32,500 nt of DNA. It comes from Prorocentrum cordatum (Eukaryota; Sar; Dinophyceae; Prorocentrales; Prorocentraceae). The stretch covers positions 1 to 32,500 of the forward strand of contig CAUYUJ010002704.1 in the NCBI GenBank assembly GCA_963575745.1, in the 5' to 3' direction. Shown in pieces: positions 24,502 to 32,500 of this stretch. A program made the position numbers and the translations under genes. The notes beneath the pieces were generated by a model. It was not told the DNA's origin and did no database searches. It was given only the letters and a program-made list of their open reading frames with translations. Each line of letters begins with the position of its first letter. Within the stretch, counting starts at the first letter, position 1.

Positions 24502-24535
<34 letters not shown>
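24502..24535. repeat. (GA)n tract at the 5' end of the retroelement
   Basis: About 34 bp of pure AG/GA in the same orientation as the tract at 8106-8198. It fits a split or duplicated GA target. Confidence 0.95.
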
Positions 24536-24536
<1 letters not shown>

Positions 24537-25441
24537 CCCCGGCCCTCGAGCGCGCCGCGGCTCGCGTCCCAATGCTCTGCGCCGCCGCCCCGCGCCGCGT
24601 CCTTCCCCCCCGGGCCTGGCGCGGGCTGCGCGAGCCCACACCGCCCTGGAAAGATCATGCCACTTCCAGTCGTCGATGCTTGTCAATTTTCGTAGCCTTC
24701 GGCTCTTCGTCGTTGTTGGCCTGCGGGAGCCGTTTTCGGGCCCCAGGGCCGTCAAAAACGGGCCCAGGATGAACAACTACCCACAGGGAAGGCACCCGGA
24801 CGAATCTTCGACACGACCAGGCTGACGAGCGGCACGCGAGACAAATTCGACTGACACTCTGAATGCATGGCTCGCTGCTGCCACGGGGCGCCGCAGGCGG
24901 CGTGCTATTGGGGTGGGCTGGAAGAACGCTATTCCGTCCCTGATGAAGCTGCTCGAACCCAGTCTACAAGGATTAGTTGTTTGGAATGGCTGGATGGGCG
25001 CGGTGGCGGCTGATCAGTACTGTCGTGCCGTAGCCTCCATGCCTCAGGAGGCTCCGAGGAGGGAGCTTTGACTCACGTCCTCCGCGCGCAACGGCGGATC
25101 ACCTCAGCGAGCGTTTGCAAGAGCTGATTTGCCTTGACACCCCCGCAAACTCGTTCAGGGGGGGGGGAGGGGGCGAAGAGCACGGCAACGACGACGTGCC
25201 GTCGTCGTCGCCGTCGCCGCCAGCGTCCTCTAAGGGGCAACGATGCAGGGGGGGACGGCCGGCGCAGGGGAAGGGAGCGTTGACTTGGAATCGGCGGTAC
25301 ATCGCCGACAGATCGGCGATAGGACCCCGATGGGCAATGTGCACGGTCCTGGGCGGGATGGCTGTTGGGCCCACTGAGGTTGTCGATGCATCCCCCCCGG
25401 AGCCAATCCCCCCTGACGTTGCCCCTGATCCTCCGCCAGAG
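24536..25441. other. Non-genic stretch, nothing recognised
   Basis: GC-rich sequence with a short GTC run near 25195-25220. No domain, RNA gene or longer repeat was found on either strand. Confidence 0.5.
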
Positions 25442-25457
25442 CGGGGAGAAGGAGCAG

Positions 25458-25460
25458 GCG

Positions 25461-25513
<53 letters not shown>

Positions 25514-25600
25514 AAACGACAACGACGACCACCACGACCACCACCACCACAACTACCACGACCACGGCCACGGCCACGACCACGACCACGGCGACCACAG
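25458..25600. repeat. (GAC)n tract and its degenerate continuation
   Basis: Pure GAC to about 25512, then ACCACGACC-type units to about 25600. It reads as poly-Asp, poly-Arg or poly-Thr according to frame. Confidence 0.9.
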
Positions 25601-25687
25601 TGAATGCGAGGCGGCGGCGACGACGAGGTCGGCTGGAGACGGCGGCGACGACTGCAGCGACGAGGCCTCCAGAGGCCTCCTGAGGTC

Positions 25688-25760
25688 GTCCTCCTCCTCG
25701 TCCTCGTCCTCGTCCTCCTCCTCCTCCTCCTCCTCCTCCTCCTCCGCCTCCTCCCCCTCA
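25688..25760. repeat. (CCT)n tract
   Basis: CCT/CGT trinucleotide tract. Confidence 0.9.
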
Positions 25761-25817
25761 GGCTCAGACCCGCGCCCTGCTCGGTCAGACGGGCCCCAAC
25801 CAGCGTGCTTCCAGCCA

Positions 25818-26225
25818 TCTCTGTTGCGCAATACATGCTGTCCAACCTCTGTGGTGCAATCTGTGTGGTGCCCTCTACGTTGCGCACAAGCTATGTTGTG
25901 CCATCTGTGGTCCGCAAGGTATGCCATGCTATCGACGTTGAACAATGTACGTGGTGCAACCTACCATGTGCAATGTAGATGGTGCAATATATAGGGTGCT
26001 ATATGTGCTGTGCAATAAATACCGTGCAACCAACGTGGTGCAACAACTGTTGCGCAATATACGTTTGCAACCTATGTTGTGGAATATGTGTCATGCAAAA
26101 TGTGGTGCTATATGGGCTGTGCAACGTATGCTTTGCAATAGATGCTTTCCGATATATGTTATGCAATCGATGTAGTGCAATCTGCGTGGTGCAAACTAGG
26201 TGTGCGCAATCTATGCGACGACGAG
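25818..26225. repeat. Degenerate 15-16 bp tandem array
   Basis: Some 25 units of the form (T)GTGGTGCAAYCTATG, highly variable around a TGTGCAA core. The array is A/T-richer than everything around it. It gives Cys-rich readings that follow from the repeat. Confidence 0.8.
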
Positions 26226-26239
26226 TCGGCGTCGGCGGC

Positions 26240-26578
26240 AACATGGTCAACAGACAGGCACACCGGCCCAGACGACAGGCGGCGAAGAGGCGGCGATGGG
26301 GCGGCGACGGCGGGAACTTCGCCGCCAGACTGCCCACAGGTCCAGACGACGGGCGGCGACGAGGCGGCGACGACGGGAACGTAGCCGCCAGACCGCCCAC
26401 ACGGCCCAGACGACGGGCGGCGACGAGGCGGCGACGGGGCGGCGACTGCGGGAACATAGCCGCCAGACCGCCCACACGGCCCAGACGAAGTGCGGCGACG
26501 GGAGACAATGCGGCGACAGGGCGGCAACGGCGGGAACATAACCGCCAGACTCCGCCAGACCGCCCACACGGCCCAGCT
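26240..26578. repeat. Tandem array of 60-80 bp units
   Basis: Four to five copies begin near CGCCAGACCGCCCACACGGC and end near CGGCGGGAACATA, with internal GGCGACGAGGCGGCGAC runs that vary in number. Confidence 0.85.
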
Positions 26579-26789
26579 CCTTAAACCAGAGGTGATAAGA
26601 ACCCCTTCGTCCAAGCATTGTCTGGAAAAGTTAAAAGCACTTGGCCAGCTTCCCGACGTTTCTGAACACAAACCTGGGCAAGTTTATGTTATGAACGCTG
26701 GAGGGGCGAAGATGCTCAAGAAACTGGGCCAGCTTTCTGGCGAATTGGTTCAGGAACGCCAGCCCAGCTTTTCAGGAGGAGGTTTCTGA
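26579..26789 (+). CDS. Weak exon candidate
   Basis: After the array the base composition becomes balanced. One plus frame reads about 70 residues with ordinary composition (HCLEKLKALGQLPDVSEH, PGQVYVMNAGGAKMLKKL, then a stop at 26787-26789). A LKxLGQL motif occurs twice. There is no start of its own and no recognised family. It could be part of an exon or a remnant. Confidence 0.2.
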
Positions 26790-27084
26790 ATCAGATGCTC
26801 GTCTGGACGGCAGAAAAAAGTAGCGAAGGAAAGCTCTGTGATCATTGTGGTGAGGCGACCTTCGAGCTTAGCCCACTCCTCTGGGTTCCGCGCCGTGCTT
26901 GTCGAGGGTTGCCCGCACGTGTCCGCGAAGCAAACCAGAGCACAGCTCCAAAGCGTGCCGAAAACGCCCGACGGCAGCGACGGCGACGTGGGCGAGCTGG
27001 CTGCCCTTTTCCCCGGCACGCGCTGCGCGAGGGGCCCCGGAAAGGCCCCGCGAGGCCCACGGAGGAGCAAGACACGTCCACAAA

Positions 27085-27260
27085 CTTCCAGACACCGTCC
27101 GACGACGGCGACAGCGACGAAAGCGGCGACGACGACAATGACGACAACGACGATGGCGGCGACGTCGACGACGGCGACGACGACGACGATGACGACGGTG
27201 CCGACAACGACGATGACGACGACGACGAAGGCGGCGACGATGACGACGGCGGCGGCGGCA
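27085..27260. repeat. Imperfect (GAC)n tract
   Basis: GAC/GAT/GGC trinucleotides with interruptions. It gives Asp-rich and Thr-rich readings only. Confidence 0.85.
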
Positions 27261-27407
27261 GCCCTCCTCGCCACGGAATGCTGGACCACGGCCTGCTTGG
27301 CGCCCCGCGGCGCCTGCTTGGCCATCGCCTCCCGCGCCTGGCCACTGCCTGGCGGCCACGCGCAACCCCCAGGCCACGCGCGCCCCCCGCAGGGCGACCC
27401 GCCGGCA

Positions 27408-27408
27408 G

Positions 27409-27469
<61 letters not shown>

Positions 27470-27560
27470 TCGTCGTCGTCGTAGTCGTCGTCGTCGTCGT
27501 CATCGTCGTCGTCGTCGCCGCCGGCGTCGTCGGCGTCATCGGCGTGGTCGGCGTCGTCGG
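27408..27560. repeat. (GTC)n tract
   Basis: Near-pure GTC for about 130 bp, ending in GGCGTC units. It is the reverse complement of the GAC tracts to its left. Confidence 0.95.
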
Positions 27561-27584
27561 CGTCTCCCTTACCTGTTCTTCTCC

Positions 27585-28149
27585 TCCCAACTCCCTCCTC
27601 CGTCATCCCTCCGCCCTTCGTCATCCCAGCTCTCCTGTTCTTCTCCTCCGTCATCCCTCCTCTCGTCCTCCTCCCTCCTCCTCCTCCCCTCCTCCTCCTC
27701 CTCCCCTCCTCCTCCTCCTCTCCTCCTCCTCCTCCTCCTCCTCCTCCTCCCCCTCCTCCTCCGTCTCCTCCTCCTCCTCCTCCTCCTCCTCCCCTTCTTC
27801 TCCTTCCCTCCTCCTCCTCCTCCTCCTCCTCCACCTCCTCTCTTCCGCTTCCTCCTCTCATCCTCCTTCTCCTCCCCCTGCCCCCTCCTCCTCCTCCTCC
27901 TCCTCCTCCTCCTCCTCCCTCCTCCTCCTCCTCCCCTCCTCCTTCTGCTTCTTCTCGTATTATTATTGTTTATTATTATTATCTATTCTCCTCCTCCTCC
28001 TCCTCCTCCTCCTCCTCCTCCTCCTCCTCCTCCTCCTCCTCCTCCCCTTCCTCCTCCTCCCCTCCTCCTCCTCCTCCTCCTCCTCCTATCCTCCCCTCTC
28101 CTCCTCCTCCTCCTCCTCCTCCTCCTCCTCCTCCTCCTCCTCCTCGTAC
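27585..28149. repeat. Long (CCT)n tract
   Basis: More than 550 bp of almost pure pyrimidine on the plus strand, broken only by a short TTATTATTG segment near 27957-27985. All very long translations across it are low-complexity artefacts. Confidence 0.97.
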
Positions 28150-28684
28150 TCCTTCTCATCCCTTTTGCCCGCTTGCCCATCTCGGAGGCGACGATAGGGG
28201 CGACTAGACCAGGGGCGGGCATTGCACGCATTCGACGGGGAGCCTCGCCGAAAAGGGGCTCTGGAGTACATGACAGGACCTCGCTGAACTCTGCCTTGGA
28301 GCTCTCGACACGCGCGTCCTCTGGCTCGAGGTCCTGGAAACATATGCTCGGTGGCTCGAGGTGTTCGAGGGTGAAACTCACGGCCTCACGGCACTCTCCT
28401 GATGCACGCGCCTCCTTGGGAGGTTCCTTCCGCCTTCGGTGTGCTCGTGCGGCTTCTGGAGAAAATGACAGACTAGGAAACAGCTCAGTTTCAGCATGCC
28501 TTGCGGTAGAGGGCTGGCGGCTTGGGCACCTCCTCGGCGGCTTACTACGCAGGCGACCAGGTTGGCGGCGTCCTCCATCATGCGGATACTGCGGATACTG
28601 CGTCAGCTGGGAGTCTCTGGCGTCGGCGCCCTTGGAGCATGACGTGGGAGACCAATCGTTCGCGCGCGAACAGGCCGCGCACTC
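28150..28684 (-). CDS. Possible exon, function unknown
   Basis: A stop-bounded minus frame runs from a TGA at 28685-28687 to the CCT tract. It gives about 178 residues of ordinary composition, such as ETELFPSLSFSPEAARAHRR, KEARASGECREAVSFTLEHL and DLEPEDARVESSKAEFSEVL, acidic and then basic. It then runs into poly-Arg from the repeat. No ATG lies in the first 120 codons, so it would need to be an internal exon. No family is recognised and the other strand is open in parts. Confidence 0.3.
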
Positions 28685-28699
28685 TCAGAGCTTTCTGTA

Positions 28700-29084
28700 C
28701 TGGTTAGTCCGCACCGTCTGCTGCCATGGCGGGAGAGGGGAACGCCCACCACGAGGACGTCGCTGTAGCTGAGGGGCTGCTCGATGAGGCGGGCTGCGGC
28801 CACGACTCTGAGCGACGTGTGGGCTCTGGTCATCTCGGCACGTTGGCGCCTGTGCCACGCGGCCTCTGATGTGCGGCCTTGACCGCGCGTCGCCGTCCTG
28901 CCTATGGCGCGGCGCAGTCGGCACGTGTGGGGGGCTGTTCTGGGGGGCGCGCGGTTGCCTGGCGACCGCTCCCGAGGCCCTCGATCCAGAACGGCGCCTT
29001 CCTCATCTCGGAGGGAGGAGGGGGAGGAGGAGAAGGAGGGGGGGGGGGAGGCCTGGAGGGGGAGGAGGCCCAACGCCTAGTCGT
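28700..29084. other. Non-genic stretch, nothing recognised
   Basis: GC-rich sequence ending in a purine run (GGAGGAGG/GGGGG, 29010-29070). No domain or RNA gene was seen. Confidence 0.4.
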
Positions 29085-29290
29085 CGACGACGGCCACGGC
29101 CACGGCAATAGCTACGACGACGATGACTCCGACGATGACGAGTACGGCGGCGGCGGCGACGACGACGACGACAACGGCGACCACCACGAAAGTCACGACG
29201 GTGGCGACGACCACCACGACGATGACGACGACCACCACCACCACCCCCACGAGCGCAACGACGGTGGCGACGACCACCACCCGAACGACA
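29085..29290. repeat. Imperfect GAC/CAC tract
   Basis: GACGAC, CCACGGC and CACCAC trinucleotides with interruptions. It gives Asp/His-rich readings. Confidence 0.85.
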
Positions 29291-29427
29291 CCGGCGCCAG
29301 ATGTCCCCACAGGCCCCCGGGAGGCCCCGGAGGGCCCCCATGAGGCCAAGGAGCCAAACACGATCAAAACACCTGCGGTGGGGAACTTTAGCTCAGCGCG
29401 TCGAGGCGGCAGCCCCGCCAGCACCTC

Positions 29428-29763
29428 GTGCAGTGCAAGCGGGCAGCGAGTCGCGCTGCCCCGCGGGGTGGGAGGCTGGGGAAGGCTGGGGGCGCTGACG
29501 CTCGGGACCTGGGAAGCAGCTCGCGTGCCGCGCCGAGGCGCGTGGTGGGCCCCGGAACTGGCGGCGCGAGACGACGAGCAACAGGTCCCGATCGTAGATC
29601 CTCGGACGTCGATTGGGAAGACCCCAAAATGTACCCCCAGGAAGCCGTGCCCCAAGTCAGGTGTCGCAGCGGCCGCGGTTCCAGCCACGGTGGGCTCCCG
29701 AGGTACGCTCTGAGGCCCCCTCTCCAAGGTACGTCTGCTCTGGGGTACGCTTGTTTCCCCTGA
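29428..29763 (+). CDS. Weak exon candidate
   Basis: A frame of 111 codons lies between two GAC tracts. Its second half has ordinary composition (SSDVDWEDPKMYPQEAVPQV) but the first half is Arg/Gly/Ala-rich. No family is recognised. It may be a coding remnant or chance. Confidence 0.15.
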   Translation: MQCKRAASRAAPRGGRLGKAGGADARDLGSSSRAAPRRVVGPGTGGARRRATGPDRRSSDVDWEDPKMYPQEAVPQVRCRSGRGSSHGGLPRYALRPPLQGTSALGYACFP

Positions 29764-29784
29764 GTCGAAGCTCGAGGATCGACG

Positions 29785-29950
29785 TCGAAGCTCGACGACG
29801 ACGACGACGACGCTGGCGACAACAACGACGACTACGACGCCGACGACGACGACGCCGACGAGGACGAGAACGAGGGCGAAGACGACGGCGACGACGACAA
29901 CGACGACGACGACGACCAACGACCACGCAGCAACGCCGACGACGGCGGCG
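29785..29950. repeat. Imperfect (GAC)n tract
   Basis: GACGACGACG runs with AACGAC and GCCGAC interruptions. Confidence 0.9.
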
Positions 29951-30120
29951 ACGGCGCGCCCTGGCGAGGCTGCAAGCTCGCCGTGGGCGCCGGCGTGGCC
30001 ACGGGCTCGGCCGCGGGCTCCCCCTCGGAGTCCTCACTGCTCGGCGGCGCCGCCCGCCCGACGTCGTCGCCGGCGCTGGCGGTGATGGCGGCGTCGGCGT
30101 CGGCGTCAGCGCGGACGATC

Positions 30121-30330
30121 GGCGCATCTCCCTCGCACTCCAGCCGTCGTCGGTCTTCGGGGGCCCTCGCCACTAGATGGTCTCCAGAACGCCTGGGGGC
30201 GCTTTCTGTTCGCTTTCAAGATCGACGTTTCACGGCGCCTCTCCCTCGCACCCCAGCCGTCGTCGGTCCTCGCGGGCCCTCACCACTAGATGGTCTTCAG
30301 CGCGCCTGGGGGCGCTTTTTTGCGAGAACT
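30121..30330. repeat. Tandem direct repeat, 113-bp period
   Basis: The segment from CTCCCTCGCA through CAGCCGTCGTCGGTC and CACTAGATGGTC to CGCCTGGGGGCGCTTT occurs twice, starting at 30128 and 30241, with about 10% differences. Confidence 0.85.
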
Positions 30331-30984
30331 CCGACCCCGCTCCCACGCGGTATACGGTGCATGGCTCGGTCGGCTCGGGGGGCCGGACAACGAGGCACCG
30401 CGCCACTCCTGGGCCGAGGAACCGTCGGCTCCACGAGGGGCGCCAGCGCGGCACGGTGCACACAGGTCGTCCGCGGACGTTTTGCTCGTGTTCTCGGGCG
30501 GGGCGAAATGGGGGGGATCACAGAGGGGGGGGTGAGAATCAGCTCACGTCGCTGATTGACCATCAACACAACAACATAGCAACATACAAGTCATCGGCAG
30601 CCGCAGCAACATACAAGTCAGCCCAACAAGTCAGCCGCAGCAACCTACGAGTCGTCGACATCGTCACCCTCGTCGTCGTCGCGACGTCATCAGTATAGTT
30701 ATCAACATCATCGGCATAGACGACATGCGCATCGCCATGCTGTGCATTGCCATCGTCGTGGTCAACGCCACCACAGCCTCACCATCACGGTTCATCCTCA
30801 CATGCATCATCCCTCCAACTCGTCCTTACCCTGCCCCCACGTCCTTGAAGTTGAAGAAGCTGGGACCCGATACCAGAGGCTGCGGCTCTGGCGTCTGGAC
30901 CGCCTGCTTGCTGTTGCCGTCCCTGGCCGCTCCCGACGACGCCGCGGTTGCTTTCGCAGCGGCCCAGCTCCTTCCTTCTCCTGA
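30331..30984. other. Non-genic stretch with a short CAACATACAAGTCA repeat
   Basis: Small direct repeats of GCAGCAACATACAAGTCA occur near 30585-30650. Nothing else was recognised. Confidence 0.5.
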
Positions 30985-31054
30985 TCATCCCCATCATCAG
31001 CATCATTCATCATCACCACCACCATCATCATCACCGCCATCATCATCATCATCG

Positions 31055-31153
<99 letters not shown>

Positions 31154-31212
31154 GCATCGTCATCATCAGCATAATCAGCATCATCAGCATCACCATCATC
31201 CTCATCATCACC

Positions 31213-31259
<47 letters not shown>

Positions 31260-31330
31260 CATCATCATCATCATCATCATCAGCATCATCATCATCATCA
31301 TCATCACCATCATTGTCACCATCATAAGCA
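30985..31330. repeat. Long (ATC)n tract
   Basis: Near-pure CAT/ATC trinucleotides for about 340 bp with scattered CAG and CAC units. It reads as poly-His, poly-Ser and poly-Ile on plus and poly-Met/Asp on minus. Confidence 0.97.
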
Positions 31331-31620
31331 TACTCGTCTTCTGCATCATCAGGATTAGCAACAACGAACTCGGCACTAATATGTGTAAGACGGCTCCCGA
31401 TGCGTTCCTCGCGTGTCACTCAACATGCAAAACCTAAACCCTCGATGCCCCCCCCCTTTCGTCTTCGATCGTACCCATCTTCACTGCATGCCACCCACGG
31501 GAGGTTGGCGCGGCCCTGCAGAGGGGAAGAGGAGGGAAAAAGGAAAACGGGCGACAGCGGAGAAGGGAGGAGGAAACGAGAGGGGAGGAGAGCAAGAGAG
31601 AGATTTAGGGGAAAACAAAC

Positions 31621-31650
31621 CTACCTCGCTTTTGACCACCCTCGCTTCCA
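31621..31650. repeat. Dispersed 28-bp sequence, copy 2
   Basis: Matches 3527-3555 with one substitution (ACCTCGCTTTTGACCA then CCTCGCTTCCA). Confidence 0.6.
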
Positions 31651-31775
31651 AGAAATACCAAACGATGCCAAATTGCAGCCTGTACTGGTCAGGCCGCTTG
31701 ACGAGGAGGCGCGTGGTATGGCTTGGTTTTGCCTGGAAGCGAAAGCGGGGTAGGCAATTCACGCTCTGAGAGATA

Positions 31776-31950
31776 CAGTCAACCCCGTATCATAAGGATG
31801 CGCGGAAGGGATGCAAGGGCCCTGGAGGGCCATGTTAACGTTTCTCGATCGAGATTGGCCAGCGAAAGTCGCTAAAAAATGGGCCGACGGGGCAAGGATG
31901 CAAGGGTATCCCTGGGAAGGTTGCCCATCCTTACTATGCCGGGTTGACTG
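31776..31950. mobile_element. Short TA-flanked MITE (Tc1/mariner/pogo-like ends)
   Basis: The left end CAGTCAACCCCGTATCATAA is imperfectly complementary to the right end TTACTATGCCGGGTTGACTG, and the match extends to about 28 bp. TA lies directly outside both ends (31774-31775 and 31951-31952), as expected for TA target duplication. The interior of about 120 bp is non-coding. Ends beginning CAGT are typical of Tc1/mariner-pogo relatives, so a partner transposase elsewhere would move it. Confidence 0.8.
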
Positions 31951-31961
31951 TAGGAGAACTG

Positions 31962-31982
31962 GGAACTATGCGGGTTGACTGT
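31962..31982. mobile_element. Extra copy of the MITE right end
   Basis: GGAACTATGCGGGTTGACTG repeats the terminal part of the MITE right end 30 bp beyond it, with one base missing. It is probably a remnant of a second or nested copy. Confidence 0.6.
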
Positions 31983-32059
31983 GCTCCTCCTCCTCCTCCT
32001 TCTGCTCCTCCTCCTCCCTTCCCCGCGGAGTGAGAGGAGGATAGGATGGAGGGAGAGGA

Positions 32060-32270
32060 GGATTGGCAAGCGGACCCAAAAGGGCGGGCCGTGCGGGCGG
32101 ACCCAAACGGACGAGTCGGGCGGACGGACCCTCGTATGGGCGGGTCGGGCGGGCGGGAAACGGAAGCGAGCGCGCGGGCCTGCAAGCAAGTGAAGGGGGG
32201 GGGGCTTCACAGGCGAGTCGGACGGGCGGACCCCAACATGCGGGTCGGGCGCGCGGACCCTAGCGGATGG
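32060..32270. repeat. Degenerate GGCGGACCC tandem array
   Basis: Units of about 25-35 bp built on CGAGTCGGGCGGACGGACCC and variants recur about six times, with an interruption near 32160-32200. Confidence 0.65.
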
Positions 32271-32379
32271 GCGCGCCATTGAAGCGAACCTCGTCAGAAA
32301 GTGCGACGGCGCCTCGGGCAGGAGCACGACTCCCGAGTAAGTGCCGCCCACCTTTGCTCCTTTTCGCCACCTTGACCTT

Positions 32380-32500
32380 CCTCCTCTTCCTCCGCCTCCT
32401 CCTCCTCCTCCTCCACCCCCTCCTCCTACTCCTCCTCCTCCTCCTCCTCCTCAGCAGCAGCATCCTCCTCCTCCTCCTCATCATCAGCAGCAGCATCATT
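32380..32500. repeat. (CCT)n/(CAT)/(CAG) tract
   Basis: The window ends in trinucleotide repeats that probably continue outside it. Confidence 0.9.

Noticed and set aside
26750-27325. Minus-strand frame ending near 26750 as a gene
   Set aside because: About 60 residues at its end look ordinary, but most of it is poly-Val/Ala from the GAC tract, and it competes with the plus-strand candidate over the same bases.
26838-28772. Plus-strand frame of 644 codons
   Set aside because: Most of it is poly-Arg, poly-Leu and poly-Pro from GTC and CCT repeats. The openness is explained by composition.
30948-31376. Poly-His and poly-Met/Asp frames
   Set aside because: Direct translation of the ATC tract on both strands; no unique sequence of useful length.

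Overview
This is a GC-rich eukaryotic nuclear window dominated by repeats. It holds very long trinucleotide tracts (CCT, GAC and ATC families), degenerate minisatellites and one giant retroelement. No bacterial-style operon and no RNA gene was recognised. The composition, the microsatellite load and the large non-LTR retroelement suggest a protist nuclear genome. A dinoflagellate, possibly Prorocentrum-like, is my best guess, but it is an inference from style: no intact spliced-leader sequence was found.

Layout. 1-8105 is non-genic flank: CCT tracts, TA/CA microsatellites, duplicated units of about 130-150 bp, a cluster of inverted repeats (4967-5545), a 42-bp tandem array (6165-6640), a roughly 90-bp tandem array (6718-7356) and a degenerate minisatellite (7366-7845). 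8106-8198 is a pure (GA)n tract. 8199-24501 is a 16.3-kb non-LTR (LINE-type) retroelement read on the minus strand, followed by a second (GA)n tract (24502-24535). 24536-32500 is again non-genic or unrecognised flank: trinucleotide tracts, two more tandem arrays, a short TA-flanked MITE (31776-31950) and three weak exon candidates.

The retroelement in its reading direction has a leader of about 150 nt, then five long reading frames: an ORF1-like start (23353-24348), its continuation in another frame with a nucleic-acid-binding-like segment and a coiled coil (21774-23507), a membrane/secretory-like reading frame joined to it through one in-frame TGA (18993-21614), a frame with an ADP-ribosyltransferase-like fold and a Cys-rich domain (14681-18961), and the replicase frame with APE-type endonuclease, reverse transcriptase, zinc knuckle, RNase H and a C-terminal coiled coil (8565-15509). 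Several of these frames have no ATG where they begin. The whole therefore reads as one polyprotein of about 5,000 residues broken by two +1 shifts, one TGA and one -1 shift. These breaks may be recoding sites, decay or assembly errors.

The most unusual feature is a family of at least 15 small hairpins spread through the element. They share a CUUCAG tip and a bulged pyrimidine, have different but self-complementary stems, occur in all three reading frames, and sit almost always in disordered linkers between protein modules. Two copies are identical over exactly 28 bp and differ outside. This looks like a nucleotide-level mobile or structural element built into a retrotransposon, and I do not recognise it as described.
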